DNA of 64,000 nt from Arion vulgaris (GCA_020796225.1 CM036754.1:14643367-14707366); one strand, 5' to 3'. Shown: positions 12,380-23,944, numbered from the stretch's first letter. The notes: generated by a model from the sequence alone, not told the origin. Numbers and translations: made by a program.

Positions 12380-13172
12380 CCTAATACTGTGGAGCGAATG
12401 TGAAAATTTATGACAAAATTAGAAGACCTGGACTTTGCGAATAATATTGCCTTGCTCTCGCACAGGCTACAATATAAGTAGGGGAAAGTGGATGCTCTGA
12501 CAGAAACGGCATAACTGGTCGGTCTTAAAATAAATTGCGAAGCACCATACAGCAAGACCCGATATTGATTGGGGGGATGGGGTATAGAAGATGTTGGTGA
12601 ATTTGTCTACCTTGGAAACAAGATCAGCCAATCAGTAAGTACAGATGATGACATTAATGCCAGGATTAGGAAAGTCAGTCTAGCCTTTGCATTCTTGCAC
12701 ACAGTGTGGAAGTCCACTGCCATCTCCACGAAAACAAAGCTCAGGACATTCAGCTCAAATGTGAAACCTGTGTTGCTGTACGACTCAGAAACGTGGCGCG
12801 TTACCACGTTAAATACAAATAAGATTCAGACATTTGTCAACGGATATCTTCGACGAATTCTCAGACTGAGATGGTATGACAGAGTTGTAAACACAGACCT
12901 GTGGATAAGAACAGGACAGGAACCATGATGACCCAAGTCAAGAGGAGAAAAGGGCGATGGGTCAGGCATACCCTACGTAGGACACAGTCGAGTGTCACTA
13001 GAAAGAATGTCAGAGTGAGCCACAGGAAAAAGCGAAAGAGGACGTCCTAAACAGATCTGGAGACAGAAATCATCTTGAGAATAAGGTGCTCTGACTATCC
13101 TGGGAGACATAAAGACAGAAAAAGACCGGACAAGTGACAGAAACTTTTGAGATCTTATGCTCCAGAATCAAG
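12380..13172 (+). mobile_element. LINE reverse transcriptase C-terminal half, inactive
   Basis: Reading across frames gives LEDLDFANNIALLSH, where the catalytic FADD box has become FANN. Then come EFVYLGNKISQS, LHTVWKSTAISTKTKLR, VLLYDSETWRVTT, YLRRILRLRWYDR and LWIRTGQEP (12569-12928). Broken frames after that end in KLLRSYAPESR-like residues near 13170. The two Asp-to-Asn changes and several frameshifts make it dead. Confidence 0.87.
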
Positions 13173-13174
13173 AT

Positions 13175-13590
13175 GAAAATGAATGAGAATATAATGTATA
13201 AGAGAAGTTGATGTCTTCTAGAATATAATGTGTCAGAGAAGTTGATGTCTCCTAGAATATAATGTATCAGAGAAGTTGATGTCTCTAGAATATAATGTAT
13301 CAGAGAAGTTGATGTCTCTAGAATATAATGTGTCAGAGAAAAGTTGATGTCTAACATTGAGACATAGTGGAATGTATCAGAGAATATTGATTATCTAGAA
13401 TAAATTTTAAACAAACAAGAAGACAATTTGATGATAAACTCTTTGAATAATGTGCAGATAAATATGAAATGTTCCTAGAATATAATGTATACAGAAAGTT
13501 GATGTCTCTAGAATATAATGTGTCAAGAAGTTGATGTCTTCCAGAATATAATGTCCAGAAAGTTGATGTCTCCTAGAATATAATGACACA
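13175..13590. repeat. minisatellite of about 33 bp, about 10 copies
   Basis: Units contain tagaatataatgtgtcagag and aagttgatgtctc. The middle copies (13370-13470) are degraded. Confidence 0.92.
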
Positions 13591-13639
13591 TGATATAAAA
13601 TGATAGATTCTTGAAAAACTAAATTTGTTCAGAATTAAT

Positions 13640-14055
13640 ACGACCTGATATTTTATGCAAACATAGAAACATATTTGATATAACAAACATGAAACATTTG
13701 ATATACAAACATAGAAACACATTTGATATAACAAACATAGAAACAATTTGATATAACAAACATGAAACCATTTGATATAACAAACATAGAAACATATTTG
13801 ATATAACAAACATAGAAACACATTTGATATAACAAACATAGAAACATATTTGATATAACAAACATAGAAACATATTTGATATAACAAACATAGAAACACA
13901 TTTGATATAACAAACATAGAAACATATTTGATATAACAAACATTGAAACACATTTGATATAACAAACATAGAAACACATTTGATATAACAAACATAGAAA
14001 CATTTGTTCATAAAACATAGAAACATATTTGTTCATACAAATATAAATATTTCTA
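13640..14055. repeat. 26-bp minisatellite, about 15 copies
   Basis: Unit built from tttgatataacaaacataga and aacata. Overlapping open frames on the minus strand arise because the unit lacks stops there. Confidence 0.95.
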
Positions 14056-14114
14056 CATGTTTCCATTTAAATTGAAAGTTGTTTCATTTTACAGTATCGA
14101 GCGACGAGGACTAT

Positions 14115-15365
14115 TATCACAAATCTACTAGTACTCAAGTAATTACATAACTAAGTACATCTAATGTTGACTATCACAAGAAGTTCTTAACTAAGTACAT
14201 CTAATGTTGATCATCAACCAAGTAATGTTGACGTCACCAAGTAAGTTACTTGACTAAGTACATCTAATGTTGACTTCATCAGAATACATGTTGACGTCAT
14301 CAAGTAAGTTACTTAACTAAGTACATCTAATGTTGACTTCATAACAAGTACATGTTGACATCACCAAATAGTTACTTAACTAAGTACATCTAATGTTGAC
14401 TCACCAAGTAAGTTACTAACTAAGTACATCTAATGTTGACGTCACCAAATAAGTTACTTAACTAATACATCTAATATTGTTACTTCATCATGTAATGTTG
14501 ACTCACATAATTTAACTAAGTACATCTAATGTTGACTTCATCATTAATGTTACAGTACACCAGAGTTACTTAACTAAGTCATCTAATCTTGACAGTCACC
14601 AAGTAAGTTACTTAACTAAGTACATCTAATGTTGACTTCACCAAGTAAGTTACTTAACTAAGTACATCTAATGTTGACTTCATCAAGTAATGTTGACGTC
14701 ACCAAGTAAGTTACTTAACTAAGTACATCTAATGTTGACTTCATCATGTAATGTTGACTTCACCAAGTAAGTTACTTAACTAAGTACATCTAATGTTGAC
14801 TTCATCAAGTAGTTACTTACTAAGTACATCTAATGTTGACGTCACCAAGTAAGTTAATGGACTGAGTACATGTTTAAAGCTGAAGCCGAAGGATTGACTT
14901 CATTGCACCGGGTTTTACCCATATGGCCGTCCTTCTCCACAGAAATGGCACGTCACCTGAAGAGTAATGCACAAGCACGAACTCCGTAGCTTCGGCAACA
15001 ATCCTAGTGTCTCTGGAAAAACTCACTTGTGAACAGAGGGTCCGGTCCGATTCAGACCAACGACTTTCGACTCTCAAAGCCGAACGTCGTCAAGTAAGTT
15101 AATGAACTGAGTACATGCAATGTTGGCGTCCTCAAGTAAGGTAATGCACTGAAAACATATAATAGTGACGTTGTCCAGTAAGTTAATGGACTGAGTACAT
15201 GTAATATTGACGTCACAAGTAAGTTAACTAGACATTAATGTTGACGTCACAAAATGTGACTAGTACATGTAATATTGACTCACAAGTATATGGAATGTAC
15301 ATGGATACGATCCAAGTAAGTTAATGGACTGAGTATGTGAAATGTTGACATCATTAACATTGTAT
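14115..15365. repeat. minisatellite of about 42 bp with donor-like motif, split by a SINE
   Basis: Units contain gtcaccaagtaagttactta followed by actaagtacatctaatgttga. A SINE at 14877-15090 interrupts it. The caagtaagtt core recurs in most units and equals the splice donor of the PLB1 exon that follows at 15611/15612. Confidence 0.94.
14877..15090 (-). mobile_element. tRNA-derived SINE, family 2, degraded
   Basis: Shares gaaggattgacttcattgca, cgaactccgtagct and ctctggaaaaact-type blocks with the better copy at 50325-50555. The tRNA-like head at the high-coordinate end has lost its B box. It is inserted into the 42-bp array, with array sequence on both sides. Confidence 0.82.
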
Positions 15366-15482
15366 GTGCTACAACAAACTGACGTATGTATAAACATTAT
15401 ATTCTACAACAAACTGACGTATATACAAACATTGGATGTACTACAAACAAACTGACTATATACAAACATTAGATGTGTTACA
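15366..15482. repeat. short tandem repeat of about 38 bp, 3 copies
   Basis: Three copies of acaaactgacgtatataca plus aacattggatgt-like words, just before the PLB1 exon. Confidence 0.8.
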
Positions 15483-15511
15483 GCATTGATGATGAAATGT
15501 GTACTCCACAG

Positions 15512-15611
15512 ATATCTTACGACAGTACAACAGAAAACTGTATGGTTACTCTCAAGGTACTGACTCAGAAACAGCAGGATTTAATGTAGCGGTCGTTGGA
15601 GTACAGTCCAA
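15512..15611 (+). CDS. PLB1: PLB1-like exon (GYSxGT...GFNVA block)
   Basis: The exon follows ccacag and ends at a perfect GTAAGT donor. It starts with AT, completing a split Asn codon, and reads ILRQYNRKLYGYSQGTDS then ETAGFNVAVVGVQS. This matches the PLB1 stretch ILxxFNxxLxGxSxGT....LNxAVxGA. The block normally carries the oxyanion-hole glycine of the GDSL fold (block II). It ends in phase 2 (AA), and the next exon at 22218 supplies T to give Asn. No frame break is seen. Confidence 0.88.
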
Positions 15612-15744
15612 GTAAGTTGTAGTTAAGTAACCGTAAGTCCTAAGGCTAAGATATAAGCGGTACTAGTTGTTTTGCCATGACGTTTACCGACTTCTTAGTT
15701 GAGAATATCCCTTCTCTTTTGCTGTCATTTCCTAGACAGTATAT

Positions 15745-16285
15745 GCCAGTATGACTCTAGACAAGTCAACAAATATTGCCATAGACAACGTCTATGACAG
15801 GCACTGACTCTAGACATGACAACAAATAGTGTGCTAGTCAAGATCTATGACTGGGACTGACTCTAGTCAAAGTATAGTACGTCTAAGTCTATGACTGGTA
15901 CTGACTCTAGTCAAAGTATCGTACGTAAAAGTCTATGACTGGGAGTGACTCTAGTCAAAGTATCGTACGACTAAGTCTATGACTGGGACTAACTCTAGTC
16001 AAAGTATCGTACGTCTAAGTCTATGACTGGAACTGACTCAAGTCAAAGTATCGTACGTCTAAGTCTATGACTGGGACTAACTCTAGTCAAAGTATCGTAC
16101 GTCTAAGTCTATGACTGGGACTAACTCTAGTCAAAGTATCGTACGACTCAGTCTATGACTGGGACTAACTCTAGTCAAAGTATCGTACTTCTAAGTCTAT
16201 GACTGGGACTGACTCTAGTCAAAGTATCGTACGTCTAAGTCTATGACTGGGACTAACTCTAGTCAAAGTATCGTACAACGAAGTC
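15745..16285. repeat. minisatellite of about 45 bp, about 11 copies
   Basis: Units contain gtctatgactgggactaact and ctagtcaaagtatcgtacg. It begins about 130 bp after the exon donor at 15612. Confidence 0.95.
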
Positions 16286-16289
16286 AAGA

Positions 16290-16678
16290 CAAGACATCAA
16301 ATTTTTCATTCTGAAATACAAAATTAGTTCATGAAATGTGAATGATTTTCTTCTGACAGCATGTGTTTAAGAGTAGCAGTGAGATTGAGATTTGGAGATG
16401 GCAGGGGTCAATCTGTCCATGTTAGAATTGAGATAAATATATATATATATATATATATATATTCGATTTTAATAGCACAATGAACAATGTTGTTTAGGAA
16501 TTATCTTCCCCTTAATAAATCCATTACCCCTACAAGCCGTTGAAATAACTCATTAATTTCTACCATTAAGAATGTCATACATACTTACCATACATGAAGC
16601 CTACGAAATAATATATGTAACAGCCTGACATACTACTCATGAGTCCATTAACTGTCGGCTGTTCTAATCTTATATACG
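16290..16678. other. PLB1 intron, unique, with a short (TA)n run
   Basis: A TA dinucleotide run lies at about 16436-16462. I see no gene or transposon. Confidence 0.55.
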
Positions 16679-16679
16679 T

Positions 16680-17515
16680 CATAACATATACAGAAACACT
16701 AATACTTCTATACAGAAACACTTGACATCTATACAGAAACACTTGACATCTATATAGAAACATTTGACATCTACACAGAAACACTTGACATCTACACAGA
16801 AACACTTGACATCTATACAGAAACACTTGACATCCATATAGAAACACTTGACATCTATATGAAACACTTGACATCTACACAGAAACATGACATCTACACA
16901 AAAATCATTGCATCTACACAGAATCACTTGACATCTATACAGAAACACTTGACATCTATATAGAAACATTTGACATCTACACAGAAACACTTTTCATCCA
17001 TATAGAAACACTTGACATCTATATAGAAACACTTGACATCTACACAGAAACATGACATCTATACAGAAACATACTTCTATACAGAAACACTTGATATCTA
17101 TATAGAAACACTTGACATCTACACAGAAACACTTGACATCTACACAAAAACACTTGGCATCTACACAGAAACACTTGACATATGTACAGAAACACTTGAC
17201 ATCTATATAGAAACATTTGACATCTACACAGGAGCACTTTTCATCCATATAGAAACACTTGACATCTATATAGAAACACTTGACATCTACACAGAAACAC
17301 GTGACATCTATCACAGAAACACTTGCATCTATATAGAAACACTTGGAAAAAAATATCATATAGAAACACTGCCATGATTATCTACACACAAACATTTTAC
17401 ATCTATACAGAAACACTTGGCATCTATACAGAAACACTTGACATCTATATAGAAACATTTGACATCTACACAGAAACACTTTTCATCCATATAGAAACAC
17501 TTGACATCTATGTTA
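16680..17515. repeat. 21-bp minisatellite, left part
   Basis: Unit acatctatacagaaacacttg, with C/A and T/C variants. A LINE splits it from the right part at 18315-19640. Confidence 0.96.
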
Positions 17516-18316
17516 TGTTATGTTATGTTATGCGATCGACGTCATGGCACATTGGGCATTCCCATTCGTGCTCTGTCCTCCGTTGTAGCAGCCATTCCAA
17601 AGTCCATTTGCTCACAGTACCCATGAGAAGTTGATTATTATATCTTCTCTCTCTACCACAAAGACGACACTGTCTGGCATATCCAAACTTAACGCCTAAT
17701 TCTCGAACTCGTTCCAGCGTCTGAGACCCGCCCGTGTCACACAATTGAGAGCGTACCGCATTGATGATATCGGCTCTGTCCATACTTCTGCCCACTTGAG
17801 TAGGGGCACTGTTTGCAAGAGAGTCAGCACGCTCGTTACCCCATCACTCCAGCATGTCCAGGCGTGTACAGCCACGTCATTTTCTTGAGATGTGATCTCC
17901 GAATGATGTCCACCCATTCCACGCGCATACTTTCAGATTTAATCAGTTGAAGCATATTCATCGAGTCTGATATGATGATCGTATGGGTAACCTGTTTCTC
18001 AGTCACCCATGACAGAGCCCTGAAGGCAGCGGTGATCTCCATAGTCATGCTCGATGTCGTTGTCTCAAAGCCCCGCAGTCCTCATAAAGTGTGCGACCGT
18101 TTCGTTGTGCTGAGTAAGCCCACGATGATCTGGTGCCACGCTGACAGACCATCGGTGTAGATAATGATATCACCTGGATGGAAGTGCAGATCCACGAGTG
18201 CAAGAATTTCCGCATTGACGACGCCCGGAGCCCATTCTCTACAGAGGCGTCCAAGTGTGCTGATAACCCTGGCGTAATCAGTCATATCCTCTGATATAGG
18301 CATCCATTCGTACTGA
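17516..18316 (-). mobile_element. LINE fragment with RNase H domain
   Basis: Minus-strand frames read a type-1 RNase H: GDIIIYTDGLSAW (first Asp), MTMEITAAFRALSW (Glu), IIISDSMNML (second Asp) and LYTPGHAGV. Then comes the C-terminal zinc-finger-like end NQLLMGTVSKWTLEWLLQRR followed by EHEWECPMC. RNase H degrades the RNA of the RNA-DNA hybrid during element copying. Frame breaks at about 18050 and 17830 show it is inactive. The low-coordinate side carries a (TTATG)n run at 17514-17533, the element's 3' tail. It is inserted into the 21-bp array. A second copy is at 53975-54530. Confidence 0.88.
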
Positions 18317-19640
18317 CATCTATAGAAACATGACATCTACACGAAACACTGACATCTATACAGAAACATGACATCTACACAGAAACACTTTCATCTAAAA
18401 CAGCATCTACAAAAACACTTGCTCTATCGAAACACTTGACATCTATAAGAAACTTGCATCTACAGAAACACTGCATCTAATGAACATGACATCTATAAGA
18501 AACTGACATCTACACGAAACACTGCATCTATAGAAACACTTGCATCTATAGAAACACTTGACATCTATACAGAAACACTTGACATCTACACAGAACACTT
18601 GACATCTTTAGAAACACTTGATATCTATTGAAAACTTGACATCTATACAGAAACTGCCTATCAGAACATGACATCTATGAACATGCATTATATAGAAACA
18701 CTGGCATCTATACAGAAACACTTGACATCTATACAGAAACACTGACATCTACGAAACACTGCATCTATAGAAACACTGACATCTAAGAAACACTTGACAT
18801 CTATACGAAACCTACATTATGAACATACTCTATACAGAAACACTGACATCTATGAAACATGACATCTATACAGAAACACTTGACATCTTAGAAACAACAT
18901 CTATGCACATAGAACACTTGACATCTATACAGAAACACTTGACATCTATAAGAAACACTTGCATCTATAGAAACATGATATCTAAAAATGAACTATAGAA
19001 CATGACATTAACAGAAACATGACATCTATAGAAACACTGACATCTACACGAACGACATCTATCAGACACTCATCTACAGAAACACTTGACATCTATACAG
19101 AAACCGCATCTTGAAAACATTAAGACCGATCTATAGAAACACTTGACATCTATAGAAACACTTGACATCTATCAAGAAACACTGACATCTATAAGAAACA
19201 CTTGACATCTATATAGAAACACTTGACATCTATACAGAAACACTTGACATCTATATAGAAACACTTGACATCTATACAGAAACACTTGACATCTATACAG
19301 AAACACTGACATCTATACAGAAACGACTTCTAACAGAAACACTTGACATCTATAAGAAACACTTGACATCTATAGAAACTGACATCTATCAGAAACACTT
19401 GACATCTATACAGAAACACTTGACATCTATCAGAAACACTTGACATCTATACAGAAACACTTGCATCTATCAGAAACACTTGACATCTATACAGAAACTA
19501 AATCAAAAACACTGAATCTATATAGAAACATGACTCTATATAGAAACACTTGAATCTATAAGAAAGCGCATCTATAGAACATTGCCTAATACGAACCTTG
19601 ACGTAAGAACTGCATCTAACATCTGAGTTAATAGCAAACA
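18317..19640. repeat. 21-bp minisatellite, right part, indel-rich
   Basis: Same acatctatacagaaacacttg unit. From about 18320 to 19130 most units have deletions of one to several bases. From 19130 to 19500 they are mostly intact. Confidence 0.92.
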
Positions 19641-19879
19641 CCAAAGTCAGAGATTTGTGGAGATCCCTGATCACCTACACCAGCCTGTACGGCACCTCAT
19701 GATGAATGTATGTGGATGATACAGTGATGTTAGCGGACAAGGAGGAAAGACTGCAAGAACTATTAGTAAACAAGTAAACAACATAAGTTAAATATAGAAC
19801 CTGAATAGTAATATTAAAAAACGATAAAGAATAGAAATAAACAAAACAAGAGAAACAAAGTTGGCGTACATAAATGGTA

Positions 19880-21155
19880 AAGGAAGACAGACTGGAACAA
19901 GTGTCTAGTGATGAAGTGTCTTGTATATATAATAAGAGAAGATAGCAGCAGATGTAAGACAGACTGGAACAAGTGTCTAGTGATGTATATCTTGTATATA
20001 TAATAAGAGAAGATAGCAGCAGATGTAAGACAGACTGGAACAAGTGTCTAGTGATGTATATCTTGTATATATAATAAGAGAAGATAGCAGCAGATGTAAG
20101 ACAGACTGGAACAAGTGTCTAGTGATGTATATCTTGGATATATAATAAGAGAAGATAGCAGCAGATGTAAGACAGACTGGAACAAGTGTCTAGTGATGTA
20201 TATCTTGGATATATAATAAGAGAAGATAGCAGCAGATGTAAGACAGACTGGAACAAGTGTCTAGTGATGTATATCTTGGATATATAATAAGAGAAGATAG
20301 CAGCAGATGTAAGACAGACTGGAACAAGTGTCTAGTGATGTATATCTTGGATATATAATAAGAGAAGATAGCAGCAGATGTAAGACAGACTGGAACAAGT
20401 GTCTAGTGATGTATATCTTTGTTATATAATAAGAGAAGATAGCAGCAGATGTAAGACAGACTGGAACAAGTGTCTAGTGATGTATATCTTGGATATATAA
20501 TAAGAGAAGATAGCAGCAGATGTAAGACAGACTGGAACAAGTGTCTAGTGATGTATATCTTGGATATATAATAAGAGAAGATAGCAGCAGATGTAAGACA
20601 GACTGGAACAAGTGTCTAGTGATGTATATCTTGGTTATACAATAAGAGAAGATAGCAGCAGATGTAAGACAGACTGGAACAAGTGTCTAGTGATGTATAT
20701 CTTGTATATATAATAAGAGAAGATATCAGCAGATGTAAGACAGACTGGAACAAGTGTCTAGTGATGTATATCTTGTATATATAATAAGAGAAGATAGCAG
20801 CAGATGTAAGACAGACTGGAACAAGTGTCTAGTGATGTATATCTTGGATATACAATAAGAGAAGATAGCAGCAGATGTAAGACAGACTGGAACAAGTGTC
20901 TAGTGATGTATATCTTGTATATATAATAAGAGAAGATATCAGCAGATGTAAGACAGACTGGAACAAGTGTCTAGTGATGTATATCTTGTATATATAATAA
21001 GAGAAGATAGCAGCAGATGTAAGACAGACTGGAACAAGTGTCTAGTGATGTATATCTTGTATATATAATAAGAGAAGATAGCAGCAGATGTAAGACAGAC
21101 TGGAACAAGTGTCTAGTGATGTATATCTTGGTTATACAATAAGAGAAGATAGCAG
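19880..21155. repeat. 71-bp minisatellite from a LINE coding segment, about 18 copies
   Basis: Units contain agacagactggaacaagtgt, ctagtgatgtatatcttgg and gagaagatagcagcagatgt. Copies are very alike. Since 71 is not a multiple of 3, the reading frame is lost at each unit. The whole array lies inside the LINE at the YLG-I-ED position. Confidence 0.95.
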
Positions 21156-21282
21156 CAGATTTAAAATGGAAGTTTGGAAGAGATTAGGAAATACCAAAAG
21201 AACATATTTAGCAACATGAAAAATGTATTAACATACAAACAAATAAGAAATGCACAAAAGATAAGACTTCTCAAGAGACACG

Positions 21283-21530
21283 TATATTCATCATTGTTGT
21301 ATTGAGCAGAAACATATATTCATCATTGTTGTATGGAGCAGATACATATATTCATCATTGTTGTATGGAGCAGATACGTATATTCTTCATTGTTGTATGG
21401 AGCAGATACGTATATTCTTCATTGTTGTATGGAGCAGATACGTATATTCTTCATTGTTGTATGGAGCAGATACGTATATTCTTCATTGTTGTATGGAGCA
21501 GATACGTATATTCTTCATTGTTGTACGGAG
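21283..21530. repeat. 32-bp minisatellite from a LINE coding segment, about 8 copies
   Basis: Unit tattcttcattgttgtatgg plus agcagatacgta. One frame of each unit reads VYSSLLYGA, the conserved LLYGxETW site of LINE ORF2. The last copy runs on into the intact GETWTMN. Confidence 0.95.
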
Positions 21531-21704
21531 GGGAAACATGGACAATGAACAAACATGATGGAGAGAACTTGTGGGTGTACGAAAGAAAAATAATCAACAA
21601 ATACTACAACAACTTGGAGTGATAAGAAAACTGCTGAACGGTATAGAAATTAGACAGATCAGATATTTGGGTCACATTAAGAGACATTACCATGTTCATA
21701 ACTA

Positions 21705-22045
21705 TCTTGGAAGGGAAGATAGAAGGCAGGAGAGAAGGCAGGAGAGCAAGAGGAAGACAGATACACCTTGGAAGGGAAGACAGAAGGCAGGAGAGCAACA
21801 GGAAGACAGATACATCTTGGAAGGGAAGACAGAAGGCAGGAGATAAGGCAGGAGAGCAACAGGAAGACAGATACACCTTGGAAGGGAAGACAGAAGGCAG
21901 GAGAGAAGGCAGGAGAGCAAGAGGAAGACAGATACACCTTGGAAGGGAAGACAGAAGGCAGGAGAGCAACAGGAAGACAGATACATCTTGGAAGAGAAGA
22001 CAGAAGGCAGGAGAGCAACAGGAAGACAGATACATCTTGGAAGGG
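21705..22045. repeat. 49-bp minisatellite from a LINE coding segment, about 7 copies
   Basis: Units contain cttggaagggaagacagaag and gcaggagagcaacaggaaga. One frame gives LEGKxEGRRA-RGRQ, the Arg/Gly-rich site near the end of LINE ORF2. Both strands stay open by composition, so the reading frames here are not genes. Confidence 0.94.
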
Positions 22046-22217
22046 ATGAGGTGGGCAGGCAAAAGTCTGACATATCATACCGTCATGATACGGGACAAAA
22101 CATGTTGAAGAGTCAGTACAGCCAGCCTTCAATGCGGAGATGGCACATTAGGGTTAAATAAGAGTTGAGATGTTTTATGAAATGATATTATGCATTTTCT
22201 TTATCTTTGTTCTTCAG

Positions 22218-22350
22218 TGAAATGTTGCAGCAAGCTCAGACAGTAGTGAATTATATGAAGGCCGACCGCAATGTGAGATTTGCTAACGACTGGAAGCTGA
22301 TCACCATCCTCATTGGAGTCAACGATCTTTGTCGATCGTGCAATGATGAG
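22218..22350 (+). CDS. PLB1: PLB1-like exon with GVND catalytic block
   Basis: The 133-bp exon lies between a pyrimidine-rich ttcag acceptor and a GTGGGT donor. It reads EMLQQAQTVVNYMKAD, then FANDWKLITILIGVNDLC and RSCNDE. DWKLITxxIGxNDLC is the most conserved part of PLB1. GVND is GDSL block III, whose Asn helps form the oxyanion hole. It starts with one base that completes the Asn codon of the previous exon and ends on a codon border, matching the next exon. No break is seen. Confidence 0.93.
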
Positions 22351-22409
22351 GTGGGTAGTTCAGCTTTGATGATATCTGCTGTCTGGTAACAAGATGAGAG
22401 AATATTTAC

Positions 22410-22760
22410 TAACCTTTGTTTCTCTTTCTCTCTCGCGATCACCGCTCAGACCGATGTACTAGATCTTCCCATAAATTCTATTCATGTGGAAATCTGATTC
22501 ATGCAGCCTTAGCATGTTTTACGTCACATTTTCAGCACCATTTGGAGCTGTGGTGCTAATCCTTCGACGATGTGTCCGGTTTCAGCCTGCGTTTACCCGG
22601 TTCGCTCTCAGTTATGTAGCCATCTAGTGTTTTTTACGGTGTAGGATAGCTAGCCCCTCCCAATCTCCTTAATCGCATCTTACGACATGCGTGGCAGGTA
22701 ACAGTGGTTCTATTCTTTACACCCCAATTTAGGCCCCGGTAACCACTCAGGCGAATCTTT
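22410..22760 (-). mobile_element. SINE with LINE-like 3' tail
   Basis: The high-coordinate part (22650-22757) has the words cttacgacatgcgtggcagg and taacagtggttctattcttt, shared with SINE-like copies at 27902-28141 and 35735-35985. The low-coordinate part (22440-22640) matches the LINE 3' end at 35235-35460 (opposite strand): cagctccaaatgg-, gaatcagatttccacatgaat- and tacatc.gtctgagc.gtgat-type words, then a CT-rich run. I read it as one minus-oriented retroposon whose tail is shared with a LINE. Confidence 0.65.
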
Positions 22761-22924
22761 GTTTCTAATACCAGTAGTGCAGACTCAATCATCGTATGAA
22801 CAGAATAAAACAGGTTAAGATTTCAAAGTGTGTGGCATTAAAACACATACTCTATTGCACATTCTGCAGTCCTGGCCATCGAAATGAAACATGACCTCCT
22901 GAACACAGTTTACAGAACAAGCTA

Positions 22925-23275
22925 TGAGGTAACCCACACTCCAACTGACTGCAGCTTCATAGAGGCAACACATCTCATGGTTTAACTCCAACTGACATGC
23001 AGCTTCATAGAGGCAACACATCTCATAGTTTAACTCCAACTGACATGCAGCTTCATAGAGGCAACACATCTCAGGTTTAACCCCAACTGACATGCAGCTT
23101 CATAGAGGCAAACATCTCAGGTTTAACTCAACTGACATGCAGCTTCATGGGGCAACACATCTCATGGTTTACTCAACTGACATCAGCTTCATAGAGGCAA
23201 CACATCTCATAGTTTAACTCCAACTGACATGCAGCTTCATAGAGGCAACACATCTCATAGCCTAGACGAGCATAT
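22925..23275. repeat. 49-bp minisatellite, about 7 copies
   Basis: Units contain actccaactgacatgcagct and tcatagaggcaacacatctc. Confidence 0.95.
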
Positions 23276-23344
23276 GAAACCGCTCACAAAGAAGAAGAAG
23301 AAGAAATGTCTAGTATAAAGATGAAATTAAAATATATTAATTTA

Positions 23345-23505
23345 TAATATAATAATAATTTCTCTCGTATCGTTATACGTTACATAGGGCCTGCAAGCAA
23401 TTTCTCCATACCGCTCTATCTTGGAAAACTCACTAAATCTCCTCCATTTAACTGAGACCGATATTTCTTACCTCTCTCAGCAAAGTTTGTTTCAGGGTCT
23501 CCTTA
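23345..23505 (-). mobile_element. 5'-truncated LINE, same family as 1-1317
   Basis: From the right, the minus strand encodes the last residues of the LINE ORF (GAC..-ALRETLKQTLLREV-, then LETxxRxDRAVWRNCLQAL-like). It ends with cgtataacgatacgagagaa and an ATT-repeat tail at 23338-23358. The 3' end is the same as that at 1270-1320. Confidence 0.85.
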
Positions 23506-23687
23506 GGTTATTAATGTATCATCATCATCAGGCGGCCGTATGCGATCATAATCTCCGCAAATCACTGTCTATGGTGTTTGCTATCAACTCAGATGTCTAC
23601 CGTGCCATGAAGTCAGGCTATCCGAAATTTTCTCTCTCTGTGTTCCTCTATCTTGTCTCCCTTTCTTCTCTTCCCCAATTATTTTTT

Positions 23688-23890
23688 CTAGAAGTGTTGG
23701 GAGTGAGGGAAACGTAGTGATCTTGTTTTAAGGCACTTTGTAATGCTGATATTTATTTTCGTAAGACTGTTCTTGATGCCGTCGCTCCCTCGTTTGCGTG
23801 GTCTTCCTCTTGCTTTATACTCATTATATTTTTTCTGTGTGGCTGTCTGCGGTAGGCGATACCAGGGTATCATCTACGCTCTATTAATAT
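23688..23890 (-). mobile_element. LINE C-terminal fragment
   Basis: The minus frame reads WYRLPQTATQKKYNEYKARG, RPRKRGSDGIKNSL and ends near 23690. The same motifs occur at 57150-57700 (minus). It is only the Arg-rich GRPRK end of ORF2. Confidence 0.8.
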
Positions 23891-23944
23891 ATGTATTAAT
23901 GTATACTCGATACAAACAAACGTATTGAACACTGAAACCATTAT

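Larger units (their letters stand above)
19641..22155 (+). mobile_element. LINE C-terminal half with three coding segments amplified into arrays
   Basis: At 19705-19780 the frame reads YVDDTVMLADKEERLQELL, the catalytic YxDD box of a LINE reverse transcriptase. The next segment (LEQVSSDVYLGYIIREDSS) is repeated in a 71-bp array (19880-21155). Then come MKNVLTYKQI and IRLLKRHVYSSLLYG-like residues, with the last ones repeated as a 32-bp array (21285-21530) ending in GGETWTMNKHD. Next follow RKLLNGIEIRQIRYLGHIKR (21620-21690) and LEGKIEGRR, repeated as a 49-bp array (21705-22045). The last part reads RWAGKSLTYHTVM and RDK near 22045-22100. The order matches a normal LINE ORF2 C-terminus, so this is one element with three local expansions. 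Confidence 0.85.

Noticed and set aside
14090..14120. acag/tatcgagcgacgagg as the missing PLB1 exon after the GDS exon
   Set aside because: The translation has no likeness to the expected YRGLSW block, which fits 8811-8910 far better.
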